From Streptomyces sp. NBC_01116 (GTDB lineage: Bacteria > Actinomycetota > Actinomycetes > Streptomycetales > Streptomycetaceae), in contig NZ_CP108644.1 of the NCBI RefSeq assembly GCF_041435495.1, positions 8,355,501 through 8,419,500 on the forward strand: a stretch of 64,000 nucleotides of DNA. The letters are read 5' to 3'. A program made the position numbers and the translations under genes. Positions 50,854-59,534 of this stretch are shown piece after piece; position 1 is the first letter of the stretch; the number at the start of each line of letters is the position of its first letter. The notes beneath the pieces were generated by a model. The model was not told where the DNA came from, searched no databases, and saw nothing but the letters and a program-made list of their open reading frames with translations.

Positions 50854-51474
50854 TCAGCGCCCGGCGGATCCGAGTTCCACCGTTGTGGTGACACGCACCA
50901 GGGAGGGGCTGCGCGGGGCGGAACCGAACCCGAAGGCCACGGGCGGATCGAGCGGGGTGAGCCGTCCCAGGCTCACCCCGCCCAGCGTGGCGTCGGCGGC
51001 CACGACCGGCCTCAGCCCCCGCGCCCCGTACCACTCACGCCGTCCCGGACCCGCACGGCCCAGGGTGCGTACGCCGGGCATCAGCAGCCGGGCCGGCACG
51101 TCGCACAGCGCGGCCCAGACCGGGCTGCGGGCGAGCGGGCCCGGCACGGCGGACAACAGCAGGCCGAGTGCGGAGCGGCGGCCCGTCCGCAGCCGCAGAC
51201 GCAGCGACCCCGCCTCGACGATCCAGGTGTCGCCCGCGACGGTGACGGTCACGGGCACCACCTCGATCCGGTCGAAGCGGTAGGTGGCGGCCACGAAGTC
51301 CGCGATCCGCCCGGACGGGGCCAGCAGGACCCGCTCGCCGTCACGATGCTCCACCATGACGTCGCTGAACGCCCCGAACGGGGAACGCGGCCAGTGGCCG
51401 ACCACCAGCCGGGTGCCCGAGGAGGTACCCACACCGGCGATCCAGCCGTCGAACCGCAGTCGCTCACCTGTCAC
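50854..51474 (-). CDS. Hypothetical protein, 206 aa
   Basis: From GTG 51474. The sequence is strand-rich: MTGERLRFDGWIAGVGTSSG, TRLVVGHWPRSPFGAFSDVM, VEHRDGERVLLAPSGRIADF, VPVTVTVAGDTWIVEAGSLR and WYGARGLRPVVAADATLGG. The pattern suggests a ligand-binding beta-sandwich of Streptomyces distribution; no catalytic residues stand out. Single gene between the small gene and the Sua5-like gene. Confidence 0.72.
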   Translation of the reverse strand: MTGERLRFDGWIAGVGTSSGTRLVVGHWPRSPFGAFSDVMVEHRDGERVLLAPSGRIADFVAATYRFDRIEVVPVTVTVAGDTWIVEAGSLRLRLRTGRRSALGLLLSAVPGPLARSPVWAALCDVPARLLMPGVRTLGRAGPGRREWYGARGLRPVVAADATLGGVSLGRLTPLDPPVAFGFGSAPRSPSLVRVTTTVELGSAGR

Positions 51475-51549
51475 GCCCGCCAGTCTCCCCCGTCACGGGC
51501 GGCGGGGCAGGACCGGCGGCCGGCGCGGCGGGCCCCGCCGCCGTACGGG

Positions 51550-52170
51550 CTACTCGAAACGGGACGTGTCCCCGGCTCCGCGACGTACGATCTCGGGATC
51601 GTCGCCGGAGAAGTCGATGACCGTGGTGAGCTCGGTGCCGCAGTCGCCCGAGTCGAGGACGGCGTCCACCTCGTGCTCCAGCCGCTCCTTGATCTCCCAG
51701 CCCTGCGTCAGCGGCTCCTCCTCGTCCGGCAGCAGCAGGGTGCTGGAGAGCAGCGGCTCACCGAGCTCGGCGACCAGCGCCTGGGTCACCACGTGGTCGG
51801 GGATGCGCACGCCGACCGTCTTCTTCTTCGGGTGCAGCAGCTGGCGGGGAACCTCCTTCGTCGCCGGGAGGATGAAGGTGTAACTGCCGGGAGTCGCCGC
51901 CTTGATCGCCCGGAACACGTCGTTGTCCACGCGGACGAACTGGGACAGCTGCGCGAAGTCGTGGCACACCAGCGTGAAGTGGTGCTTGTCGTCGAGGTTC
52001 CGGATCGACCGGATCCGGCCCAGGGCGTCACGGTTGCCCAACTGGCAGCCGAGCGCGTAGCACGAGTCGGTCGGGTACGCGACGAGCGCACCGGACCGGA
52101 TGCTGTCGACCACCGTGCTGATGGTGCGGGGCTGGGGATTTGCGGGGTGCACGTCGAAGTACTTGGCCAT
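51550..52170 (-). CDS. YciO/Sua5/YrdC-family protein
   Basis: 206 residues from ATG 52170. The family core is present: VVDSIRSGALVAYPTDSCYA, LGCQLGNRDALGRIRSIRNL, DDKHHFTLVCHDFAQLSQFV, GSYTFILPATKEVPRQLLHP and KKKTVGVRIPDH. The KKTVGVRIPDH and SIRNLDDKHHF patterns favour the YciO branch over threonylcarbamoyl-AMP synthase proper (TsaC/Sua5). Its natural role, possibly RNA- or ATP-related, is not settled. Single gene upstream of a strong terminator that belongs to the CNNM operon. Confidence 0.88.
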   Translation of the reverse strand: MAKYFDVHPANPQPRTISTVVDSIRSGALVAYPTDSCYALGCQLGNRDALGRIRSIRNLDDKHHFTLVCHDFAQLSQFVRVDNDVFRAIKAATPGSYTFILPATKEVPRQLLHPKKKTVGVRIPDHVVTQALVAELGEPLLSSTLLLPDEEEPLTQGWEIKERLEHEVDAVLDSGDCGTELTTVIDFSGDDPEIVRRGAGDTSRFE

Positions 52171-52225
52171 TCGCCGAGCTTACGCGCTCGGGCCGGACCG
52201 GTAGAGCCCTCGGCCGGGAAGAGTG

Positions 52226-52257
52226 AGAGGCGGCCCGTCGTAGGACGGGCCGCCTCT
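52226..52257 (-). terminator. 14-bp perfect hairpin terminator of the CNNM/CBS operon
   Basis: AGAGGCGGCCCGTC (52226-52239) pairs with GACGGGCCGCCTCT (52244-52257) around GTAG. It lies about 40 bases after the minus-strand stop at 52296, with T-rich sequence at one side. Confidence 0.85.
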
Positions 52258-52295
52258 TCTTCCGCTTCGCGCGGCGGTGTTCACCGCCGGTCCGG

Positions 52296-53312
52296 TCAGA
52301 CCGCGGCGGCCCCCACCAGCTCGTCCAGTACGTCCTCCATGGTCACGAAGCCGATGACCGTCCCCTTGTCCCCGGCGACCGCCGCGAGATGCGTACCGGC
52401 GGCACGCATCGCGGTGAGGGTGTCGTCGAGCGGGGTGTCGATCTCGACCCGGATGACGGGGTGGAGGGCGCTCGTGGGCAGCGCCTTGGTGCGCTCCGCC
52501 ACGCCGAGGGCGTCCTTGATGTGGAAGTAGCCCAGCAGCCCGTCGTCGGGTCCGGTGACCGGCAGCCGGGAGAAGCCCGAGGCGACGGCGGCCCGCTCCA
52601 GACCCTGCGGGGTGATGCCCAGGCCGACGGTGACGGTCCGGTTCAGCGGGACCATCACCTCGCCGACCGGCCGGGTCCCGAGCTCCAGGGCGTCCCGCAG
52701 ACGCTCCCCGTCGGCCGGGGCCAGCAGCCCGGCGTCGCTGGAGTCCTTGACCAGCCGTACGAGCTCGTCGTCGGTGAACACCGAGGCGACCTCGTCCTTG
52801 GGGTCGACCTTGAGCAGCCGCAGCAGCATGTTGGCGAAGGCGTTGATGCCGAAGATGACCGGCCGCAGCGCCCGGGTCAGGCCTACCAGGGGCGGCCCCA
52901 GCGCCAGCGCGGTGGCGACGGGGGCGGCCAGCGCGATGTTCTTCGGGATCATCTCGCCGATGAGCATGTGCAGATACGTCGCCAGCGTCAGCGCGATCAC
53001 GAAGGCGATCGGGTGGACCAGCGCCTCCGGCACGCCGACCGCGTCGAACGGCGGCTCCAGCAGATGGGCGATGGCCGGCTCCGCCACGGCGCCCAGCACC
53101 AGGGAGGAGATGGTGATGCCGAGCTGCGCGGTGGCCATGGCGGCCGACAGGTGTTCGAGGCCCCACAGTGCGCTCTTCGCACGTCGGCCGCCCCGTAGAG
53201 CCTGCGGTTCGATCTGACTGCGTCGGACCGAGATGAGGGCGAACTCCGCGCCCACGAAGAACGCGTTGGTGAGGAGGGTGAGCACACCGATGGCGAGCTG
53301 GATGGCGGTCAT
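52296..53312 (-). CDS. CNNM/CBS-domain membrane protein (CorC/hemolysin family), second copy
   Basis: 338 residues from ATG 53312, overlapping the upstream stop as ATGA. An N-terminal CNNM domain with four helices (LAIGVLTLLTNAFFVGAEFA; LVLGAVAEPAIAHLLEPPFD) is followed by a CBS pair (GEVMVPLNRTVTVGLGITPQ; LPTSALHPVIRVEIDTPLDD; VIGFVTMEDVLDELVG). It lacks the CorC-HlyC C-terminal domain. Such proteins are linked to Mg2+/Co2+ efflux or homeostasis. It forms an operon with the longer paralogue, suggesting heterodimers. Confidence 0.9.
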   Translation of the reverse strand: MTAIQLAIGVLTLLTNAFFVGAEFALISVRRSQIEPQALRGGRRAKSALWGLEHLSAAMATAQLGITISSLVLGAVAEPAIAHLLEPPFDAVGVPEALVHPIAFVIALTLATYLHMLIGEMIPKNIALAAPVATALALGPPLVGLTRALRPVIFGINAFANMLLRLLKVDPKDEVASVFTDDELVRLVKDSSDAGLLAPADGERLRDALELGTRPVGEVMVPLNRTVTVGLGITPQGLERAAVASGFSRLPVTGPDDGLLGYFHIKDALGVAERTKALPTSALHPVIRVEIDTPLDDTLTAMRAAGTHLAAVAGDKGTVIGFVTMEDVLDELVGAAAV

Positions 53313-54646
53313 CGGGCGTCCTCCTCCACGAGGGCCGGCGCCGGTGCGGGCGCGCTGATGCGGACCCGGTCGGCCCGGTGGTGCTCGATGTCGAGCACGT
53401 CGAACTGCCAGCCGTCGACCTCCACCCGGTCCGTACGGACCGGGATGCGGGCCAGCTGGTTGGCGAGCAGGCCGGCGAGCGTCTCGTAGGGGCCCTCCGG
53501 CGCGCCGAAGCCGATCCGGTCGAGCTGGTCCAGCCGGAGGCTGCCCTCGGCCTCCCAGACCGGGCGTCCGTCGCCGAGCGGCTCGGCCGGTGCGAGGTCG
53601 GGTCGCTCATGGGGGTCGTGCTCGTCGCGGACCTCGCCGACGACTTCCTCGACGATGTCCTCGACGGTGGCGACCCCTGCCGTGCCGCCGTACTCGTCGA
53701 TCACCACGGCCATCGTCCGGCGCTTGCGCAACTGCGCGAGCAGCCGGTCCACGGGCAGCGAGTCGGGTACGAGGAGGGGCTCGGTCGCCAGGGCGGTGAC
53801 GGGGGTCCGGGCCCGCTCGGACTCGTCCAGGGCGAGCACATCGCGGATGTGGACCGTGCCGATGACCTCGTCCAGGCTGTCCCGGTAGACCGGGAAGCGG
53901 GACAGACCGGTGGCCAGCGTGAGGTTGGCGGCGTCGGCGGCGGTGGCGTGGGCCTCCAGCGCCCGGACGTCGACGCGCGGCGTCATCACGTTCTCGGCGG
54001 ACAGCTCCGCCAGGTGCAGGGTGCGGACGAACAGCTCGGCCGAATCCTGCTCGATGGCGCCTTCGCGGGCGGAGTGCTGAGCGAGCGCGATCAGCTCCTG
54101 CGGCGTACGGGCGGATGCCAGCTCCTCGGCCGGCTCCAGGCCCAGGCGGCGCACGAAACGGTTCGCGGTGTTGTTGAGGTGCCGGATCAGCGGAGCGAAA
54201 CAGGCCGTGAAGGCCCGCTGCGGGGTCGAGACGACCTTGGCCACCGTGAGCGGGCTGGAGATCGCCCAGTTCTTCGGGACCAGCTCACCGATGACCATGA
54301 GCACCACGGTGGAGGCGGCCACACCGAGGAGGGTGGCGACCGTGGACACGGCGCCGGCCGGAAGCCCGGCGCTCTCCAGCGGGCCGCGCAGCAGCACCGC
54401 GAGGGACGGCTCGGCCAGCATGCCGATGATCAGCGAGGTCACGGTGATGCCGAGCTGGGCGCCGGAGAGCTGGAAGGTGAGTCGCTTGGCTGCCTTGAGC
54501 GCGCTCTCGGCACCGCGTTCACCGGCCTTCACGGCGCGTTCGAGCTCGCTGCGCTCGATGGTGGTGAGCGAGAACTCGGCCGCGACGAACACCGCACAGG
54601 CCAGTGTCAGCGCGAGGGCAAGGAGGAGAAGGGCCACTTCGCTCAC
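53309..54646 (-). CDS. CNNM/CBS-domain membrane protein with CorC C-terminal domain
   Basis: 445 residues from ATG 54646. Four N-terminal helices (SEVALLLLALALTLACAVFV; AGAVSTVATLLGVAASTVVL; MVIGELVPKNWAI) form the CNNM domain. The CBS pair follows (AENVMTPRVDVRALEAHATA; MAVVIDEYGGTAGVATVEDI), then the CorC_HlyC domain (GSLRLDQLDRIGFGAPEGPY; ETLAGLLANQLARIPVRTDR). Roles in Mg2+/Co2+ transport are known for the family. It is co-expressed with the shorter paralogue through a 4-base overlap. The 380-base upstream region contains the promoter and no other gene. Confidence 0.92.
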   Translation of the reverse strand: MSEVALLLLALALTLACAVFVAAEFSLTTIERSELERAVKAGERGAESALKAAKRLTFQLSGAQLGITVTSLIIGMLAEPSLAVLLRGPLESAGLPAGAVSTVATLLGVAASTVVLMVIGELVPKNWAISSPLTVAKVVSTPQRAFTACFAPLIRHLNNTANRFVRRLGLEPAEELASARTPQELIALAQHSAREGAIEQDSAELFVRTLHLAELSAENVMTPRVDVRALEAHATAADAANLTLATGLSRFPVYRDSLDEVIGTVHIRDVLALDESERARTPVTALATEPLLVPDSLPVDRLLAQLRKRRTMAVVIDEYGGTAGVATVEDIVEEVVGEVRDEHDPHERPDLAPAEPLGDGRPVWEAEGSLRLDQLDRIGFGAPEGPYETLAGLLANQLARIPVRTDRVEVDGWQFDVLDIEHHRADRVRISAPAPAPALVEEDAR

Positions 54647-54970
54647 CGTGTCACCTCCGTCCCCCGGTGCGTGGGGTCAGGGATGACACGGTTCGTACTG
54701 GGAGGCTCACCCATTGCGGTGCGCAGCTCCTTCTCTGTTCGGGGCGTCGGGATCGACGGTGGAAGACGGGTGTGAACCCGCCCCATAGATAGTAAAGGGA
54801 ACGCAAAGCAATGGGGAGTGGCGGGCGTCACACGGTGAGCCGCACGGGGCGGTCGGGCGGTGCGCGATCTTGATGGCCGGAACTGTGCGTAGGGGGCGCG
54901 CGCTTGGGAAACCCTTTGCTTCCCGGGATGTTCTGCCCGGGGAGGTGGCTCACGCAACCTCGATCATCCA

Positions 54971-55000
54971 TCCGTAGAGATCACTTGTCCGTAGAGATCA
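54971..55000. repeat. 13-bp direct repeat upstream of spo0M
   Basis: TCCGTAGAGATCA occurs at 54971-54983 and 54988-55000, period 17. It lies 30 bases before the start codon, within or beside the promoter, and could bind a regulator or be a duplicated -10 region. Confidence 0.6.
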
Positions 55001-55029
55001 TTCATCCACAGAAGGAGCGGACGCCGCAC

Positions 55030-56013
55030 ATGGTGTTCAAGAAGTTGCTCGGAGCCCTCGGGGTCGGCGGACCCTCGGTCGACACCGTTCTGGAACCCGG
55101 TCCCGCCGTGCCCGGTGGCCTCCTCACCGGAGAGGTCCGCCTGCGGGGCGGCGGATCGGACGTGACGGTCGACCGGATCTCACTCCTTCTCGTCGCCCGG
55201 GTCGAGATGGAGGGCCAGGACGAGGAGCACGAGGGGACGGTCGTCCTCGAACGATTCACCGTCGGCGGTGGGTTCCGGCTTGCGGAGGAGGCCGAGCACA
55301 CGGTGCCGTTCACCGTCACCCTGCCGTGGGAGACGCCGATCACCGAGCTCCACGGCCAGCACCTCGGACCCGTGCTCGGGATCCGGACGGAGCTGGAGGT
55401 CGCGGGAGCGCGGGACAAGGGCGACCTCGACGCACTCGCGGTGGGGCCGCTGCCCGCGCAGGAGGCGATCCTGGAGTCCTTCGGGCAGCTCGGTTACGCG
55501 TTCAGGGCGGCCGACCTGGAGCTCGGACACATCCGGGGCACCGGTCAGCAGCTTCCCTGCTACCAGGAGATCGAGATCCTCCCGCCGGCCGGGCACGCGC
55601 ACGCCGTCAACGAGATCGAGGTGACCTTCATCGCCGCGTCGGGCGGTCTGGAGATCGTGATCGAGGCGGACAAGCGCGCCGGACTGTTCTCCGACGGCCA
55701 GGACACGGTCCACCGCTTCACCGCCTCGCACCACGCGGTCCCGCACACCGACTGGAACGCCCAGGTGGACGGCTGGCTGAAGGAGGTCATCGCCGGTCAC
55801 GAGGCCCGTGCGACGCCGCACTCGGGCGTCGAGCACCACGGTGACCGGCACCGGCCGGGTCCCGGCACGGGTGCGGTGGTGGCCGGGGTCGCGGCGGGCG
55901 TGGCCGTCGGCGTCGTCGGTGGCATGGTCGCCGCCGAAGTGGTCGACGAGATCGGCGACGCTTTCGAGGACGAGGAGGGCGGCGAGGGCGAGGGGGGCGA
56001 CGACGAGGGCTGA
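55030..56013 (+). CDS. spo0M: Spo0M-like sporulation-control protein
   Basis: 327 residues from ATG 55030; the AAGGAG site lies 12 bases upstream. The arrestin-like Spo0M pattern is MVFKKLLGALGVGGPSVDTV, GGLLTGEVRLRGGGSDVTVD, VVLERFTVGGGFRLAEEAEH, TVPFTVTLPWETPITELHGQ and GDLDALAVGPLPAQEAILES. The C-terminal 60 residues have a Gly/Ala/Val helix (GAVVAGVAAGVAVGVVGGMV) and an acidic tail (DEEGGEGEGGDDEG). In Bacillus it influences cell division and sporulation start; in streptomycetes the role is unproven. Confidence 0.9.
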   Translation: MVFKKLLGALGVGGPSVDTVLEPGPAVPGGLLTGEVRLRGGGSDVTVDRISLLLVARVEMEGQDEEHEGTVVLERFTVGGGFRLAEEAEHTVPFTVTLPWETPITELHGQHLGPVLGIRTELEVAGARDKGDLDALAVGPLPAQEAILESFGQLGYAFRAADLELGHIRGTGQQLPCYQEIEILPPAGHAHAVNEIEVTFIAASGGLEIVIEADKRAGLFSDGQDTVHRFTASHHAVPHTDWNAQVDGWLKEVIAGHEARATPHSGVEHHGDRHRPGPGTGAVVAGVAAGVAVGVVGGMVAAEVVDEIGDAFEDEEGGEGEGGDDEG

Positions 56014-56038
56014 CCCTCCCGTCGTACGCGGTCCGGGG

Positions 56039-56069
56039 CGGCGGGCGGGATTTCTCCTTCCGCCCGCCG
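56039..56069. terminator. Hairpin between spo0M and the DUF4180 gene
   Basis: CGGCGGGCGG (56039-56048) pairs with CCGCCCGCCG (56060-56069) around an 11-base T-rich loop. Bidirectional between convergent genes. Confidence 0.65.
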
Positions 56070-56142
56070 GTCGGCGCCCCGCAGATCGCCGCGCCTTCGG
56101 CCGTCGCTCCTTTCGGTCGTCGTCCCCTCGGAGGCGGTGATC

Positions 56143-56529
56143 TCAGCCGGACGACCGGTCGGCCACCTTCGGAGCAAGCCGGTCGGCGAGAGCGTCCAGA
56201 TCCCGGACGAACCAGATGTCCCGGCCCCGATTGGCCTCGCGGACGAGATCGGGAAGGGCAGAACTGGCCGACAGATGGTGGTCGATGTCTCCGACGACCA
56301 CGAGGCGGAGCCGGTAGTTGGCGAACTTCTGCAGGATGGCTCCGGCGAGGCCGGTGCTCAGGTCGAAGAACCGGTCGTCCAGCCTTGTGGACGGCAACGC
56401 GACCACCTCCGCACACGCGAACGCGGCACCGATCAGATGGTCGAGGGCGTCCTGAACATCGGCGACGGTGACCCCGTCGGCGTCGCACACCAGGACCGGA
56501 ACGCCGTGGTACTCGACGACGTCAGGCAC
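56143..56529 (-). CDS. DUF4180-family protein
   Basis: 128 residues from GTG 56529, overlapping the end of the HTH gene by eight bases. Family features are ALDHLIGAAFACAEVVALPS, DDRFFDLSTGLAGAILQKFA, NYRLRLVVVGDIDHHLSASS, ALPDLVREANRGRDIWFVRD. The FFDLSTGLAG and QKFANYRLRL motifs are diagnostic for DUF4180. No reaction is known. The close pairing with an excisionase-like HTH gene suggests a two-gene module. Confidence 0.87.
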   Translation of the reverse strand: MPDVVEYHGVPVLVCDADGVTVADVQDALDHLIGAAFACAEVVALPSTRLDDRFFDLSTGLAGAILQKFANYRLRLVVVGDIDHHLSASSALPDLVREANRGRDIWFVRDLDALADRLAPKVADRSSG

Positions 56530-57016
56530 GGTCCGCCCCCGGTGTGGACGTGGCGGTGGAGGTGAACAAGCCGCTGTCCGGGCCCAGCAGGCCGTCGATC
56601 ATGTGCAGCAGATCGGCGGTGGCCGCGGCGCCGCCGAGAACGACGATCTTCATTCGGGTTCGCTCCTTGTCGTAGACCGTCTGGATGCGCAGGGGGTCCG
56701 ACCCGTCCCGCCCGGACTGCGCGCCCGCCGTGACGAACGTGCTCAGCCGGTGTGCGGCGCCCGGATCGAGCGCGTCGATCTGCACGACGCTGGACACCTC
56801 CACGTGTCCGGGCGCGGCCGTCGGCCGCGTGGCCGTGTCGTCGGCCGGCCGACCGGTCAGGACGGCCAGGTCCTCCTTGTTGATCCGGTACTGCTTGCCG
56901 ATCCGGACGGCCTTGAGCCGCCCGTCGCGGACGTAGTTCCGGACGGTCCGCACATGCAGCCCCAGCAGCTCGGCCACCTCGCCGACCGAGTAGAGCTCCC
57001 GCTCGTCGTTCCCCAT
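56522..57016 (-). CDS. Excisionase/MerR-type HTH protein
   Basis: 164 residues from ATG 57016. The N-terminal 55 residues are a winged-helix excisionase-like domain: ELYSVGEVAELLGLHVRTVR, NYVRDGRLKAVRIGKQYRIN, KEDLAVLTG. The remainder is a beta-rich domain (VEVSSVVQIDALDPGAAHRL; LRIQTVYDKERTRMKIVVLG) that may bind a ligand or the partner DUF4180 protein. It leads a two-gene operon and probably regulates it. A TAGAGT box lies 13 bases before the ATG. Confidence 0.87.
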   Translation of the reverse strand: MGNDERELYSVGEVAELLGLHVRTVRNYVRDGRLKAVRIGKQYRINKEDLAVLTGRPADDTATRPTAAPGHVEVSSVVQIDALDPGAAHRLSTFVTAGAQSGRDGSDPLRIQTVYDKERTRMKIVVLGGAAATADLLHMIDGLLGPDSGLFTSTATSTPGADRA

Positions 57017-57029
57017 AGGAACGTAACCT

Positions 57030-57035
57030 ACTCTA
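57030..57035 (-). promoter_or_regulatory. -10 box of the HTH/DUF4180 operon
   Basis: TAGAGT on the minus strand, 13 bases upstream of ATG 57016, next to a TTTTTT run. The -35 is unclear: TTGAAG is too near, TTCATG is 19 bases away. It would give a very short leader. Confidence 0.5.
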
Positions 57036-57209
57036 AAAAACCTTCAATGGACTCCATGAACCGTGGATAGGGTTGTTTAGGGAAGGACTGTGCTGACGTT
57101 CGCCCTCCTTGACGTACTCGGCGGGTGAGACGAAGTCCCGAGTAGCAGAGTGGGAAAGCCCCGGCAGCCAGGGGGGGAGACGAACGGCCGCCCACGGACA
57201 AGGAATCCC

Positions 57210-57644
57210 ATGAACCTCGAATCCCGGCCGCCCGATCCGCGGCACCAGCGACCCGAAGGCGTGACCGACGCGACGGTAGAGGCGCTCGGGGCCCTTTCCA
57301 AAGCGCTGGAGACCGCCGAGCGTGCCCGCGGTGCCCTCTACGACTTCCATCAGCTCACCGGGAGTGCCGACCTCGCGCTGGACGACGCCGTACGACTGCT
57401 CCGCGCCGCGGGGCACGAACCGGACGCCGAGCGGGTCGAACGGGAGATCCTCGGCCGCAATGTGATCCCCGGACACTGGACGTTCCAGATCGTCGAGGAG
57501 TACAACACCACCTATTACGACGTGTTCCGGACGATCGAACGGCAGATCAGGCAGAAGCTCGCCGACGGCCGCGATCACCTCTACGAGGCCGAGATGAAGG
57601 CGGCCCGGCGGACCGCGGGACATCCGGATCACACCGCTGAGTGA
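57210..57644 (+). CDS. Hypothetical helical protein, 144 aa
   Basis: ATG 57210 with AAGGA five bases upstream. It is almost all helix: ATVEALGALSKALETAERAR, GALYDFHQLTGSADLALDDA, VRLLRAAGHEPDAERVEREI, IPGHWTFQIVEEYNTTYYDV and RTIERQIRQKLADGRDHLYE. It has no membrane segment or known domain. Similar stand-alone helical proteins occur in Streptomyces; the function is unknown. It is followed after 150 bases by a 56-aa gene in the same direction. Confidence 0.72.
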   Translation: MNLESRPPDPRHQRPEGVTDATVEALGALSKALETAERARGALYDFHQLTGSADLALDDAVRLLRAAGHEPDAERVEREILGRNVIPGHWTFQIVEEYNTTYYDVFRTIERQIRQKLADGRDHLYEAEMKAARRTAGHPDHTAE

Positions 57645-57797
57645 CGGGCCGCCGCCCCCTCCGGTAACCCGTCTCCTCCCGCTGTCACCGAACGTAGCCG
57701 CACGAGATGCGGACCGGACCGACTCCGGTGACGCTGGGGCTCAGGTCGCGCACGCAACGTAGTTTGCCGACGGAGGACCGACGACGGAGGACATCCC

Positions 57798-57968
57798 ATG
57801 AGCTTGCACGAAACCCCGGTGGAGCGAGCCCGCCGCACCCGTGAACGCGCCGAGGAACTGGGCCGCGCCGCCGACCGGACCACCGACCCCGAGCACCGGC
57901 AGCGGCTGCGGGAGAAGGCTCTGCGGCTGCTGCGCGAGGAACCGGCTGCCGACTCCCGCCCCTCCTGA
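57798..57968 (+). CDS. Small hydrophilic protein (DUF6381-like), 56 aa
   Basis: ATG 57798 with GGAGG seven bases upstream. MSLHETPVERARRTRERAEE, LGRAADRTTDPEHRQRLREK and ALRLLREEPAADSRPS form a charged helical hairpin. The alternation of RERAEELGRAADRTTDPEHR matches the small Streptomyces family I know as DUF6381. The function is unknown. Its stop is followed by a short tandem duplication of the sequence GACTCCCGCCCCTCCT. Confidence 0.68.
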   Translation: MSLHETPVERARRTRERAEELGRAADRTTDPEHRQRLREKALRLLREEPAADSRPS

Positions 57969-58025
57969 CTCCCGCCCCTCCTGACAGGCCTGCCGGAGTG
58001 AACGCGTTCGGAACGCGGCGGCGCC

Positions 58026-59534
58026 CTAATCCCTGACTTTGAGGAAGCGCATCCGGGTTGCGCCGTTGCTGTCGGTGCCGCCGGCCTCGGCGTCGGAGAT
58101 CTTCCCGCCGGTGAGGACGAACATCAGGTGCAGGCGGACGGTCCGGGGGCCGGAGGCGACCGTGTACTCGGTCATGATGTGCGTGGTCCCGCCCTGCTGT
58201 TCCTGCCTCGTGGCGTTGATCGCCGCGATCTGCGTGAAGCTCGTCAGGAGGGTGTCCGTGGTCTCGTCCCTGAGCCAGCCGATGATGTAGCCGCTGCCGC
58301 CGGTGGCGGAACCGAGCGCGTACCGTACGTCGCTGTCGATGTGGTAGACGCCGGCTTCCGGGAGCACGATGTCGGACTCGGGGATCGGCACGTCGGTACC
58401 GGTCCGGGCCAGGAGGTCGGCGTGTTGCCGCTCGGCGTTGCGGAACGCGCTCACCGGCGTGAGGCGGGCGCCGATCTCCCACCTCTCGGGGCAGCCGGAC
58501 GCTCCGGTGACATCGATGTCCACCGAGCGCTCGACGCCGACGTTGCCGCCTGGCGCGAGACCCGACAGGTCGACCCGCGGTACGAGTAGTCCACCGGTGG
58601 TGTTCCGTGCGGCATTGCACGGGGACGGGTCCAGGGACGGCGTGTCGGGCGCGTACAGACACCCGTCGCTGCCCCGGACGATGGCGTTGTCCCGGTCGGT
58701 GGAGATGCACGGCGGGAGGGCGGTGGCGCAGCCGTCCTGGCAGGAGGCGACCGGGACGACCGGTGGCACCGGGGCATAGGGGGTCGAGCCGTCGAGGGTG
58801 TCGGTCGTGCAGGTGACCGTGCCGTCGCAGGTGCGGCAGGTCGTACGGAGGAACGGCCTGCCGCAGCCCGGGGCGGACGCCTGGACGGTGAGGACGAGGC
58901 TGTCGACGGTCCATTGCTTGGGGCCGACTCGGCAGGCGTCGTCGTTGCCGGTCTCCAGGTTGAGCTCGACGACGACCCTGCCCGCGAGGACGTCCGCGAG
59001 GGGCACGGCGGTCGGTGGGATGACGCCGTTGTCGTCTCCACCCGCCGGCAGGTCGGGCGGTCCCAGGAGATCGGCGCGGATGGGGGTCGTGCCGTTCCAC
59101 AGGGCGAAGCGGCCGTAGAGCCGGCAGGCCGTGTTCCTGCCGTCGTTGTGGACATGGACCGAGGCGCTGATCGTGACGTCGGTGGGGTTGCCGCGCAGTG
59201 ACGCCGGGTCGATGTGGACGACGCCGGCGAGCCAGGTGTGCTGGCCGTTGTGCGTCCCGTCGTCGGCCGGGAACTCTCCCGTGCCACTGTTCAGGATCGT
59301 CTGGGCGACGACAGGGTCCAGTGCGGCATGGGTGTTGGCGATGGTGTAGTACGGCGTCGGGTCGGTGCTGATCGCGGTCGCTGGGATCCGGTACGGCGCG
59401 GAGTCGCGCAGGGAGATCGTCTCGCAGTGCTCGCACGGCTTGGGATCGGGGCAAGTAACGGGAGGGCAGGGGGGTTTGGGGGGCTGACAGCCACCGATGG
59501 CGATCGGTGGCTGCCCGCAGCCGCATCCGCTCAT
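58026..59534 (-). CDS. Cysteine-rich protein of unknown function, 502 aa
   Basis: ATG 59534 with GGAG seven bases upstream. The N-terminus MSGCGCGQPPIAIGGCQPPK and onward has seven Cys in the first 37 residues, Pro-rich, with no signal peptide. The middle part is strand-rich with paired Cys (CRTCDGTVTCTTDT; CQDGCATALPPCISTDRDNA). The last 130 residues look like a jelly-roll or C1q-type fold (DIVLPEAGVYHIDSDVRYAL; GYIIGWLRDETTDTLLTSFT; VASGPRTVRLHLMFVLTGG). No catalytic motif is visible. A tail-fibre-like or surface-binding role is possible. It is alone, with 465 bases of promoter region upstream. Confidence 0.65.
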   Translation of the reverse strand: MSGCGCGQPPIAIGGCQPPKPPCPPVTCPDPKPCEHCETISLRDSAPYRIPATAISTDPTPYYTIANTHAALDPVVAQTILNSGTGEFPADDGTHNGQHTWLAGVVHIDPASLRGNPTDVTISASVHVHNDGRNTACRLYGRFALWNGTTPIRADLLGPPDLPAGGDDNGVIPPTAVPLADVLAGRVVVELNLETGNDDACRVGPKQWTVDSLVLTVQASAPGCGRPFLRTTCRTCDGTVTCTTDTLDGSTPYAPVPPVVPVASCQDGCATALPPCISTDRDNAIVRGSDGCLYAPDTPSLDPSPCNAARNTTGGLLVPRVDLSGLAPGGNVGVERSVDIDVTGASGCPERWEIGARLTPVSAFRNAERQHADLLARTGTDVPIPESDIVLPEAGVYHIDSDVRYALGSATGGSGYIIGWLRDETTDTLLTSFTQIAAINATRQEQQGGTTHIMTEYTVASGPRTVRLHLMFVLTGGKISDAEAGGTDSNGATRMRFLKVRD

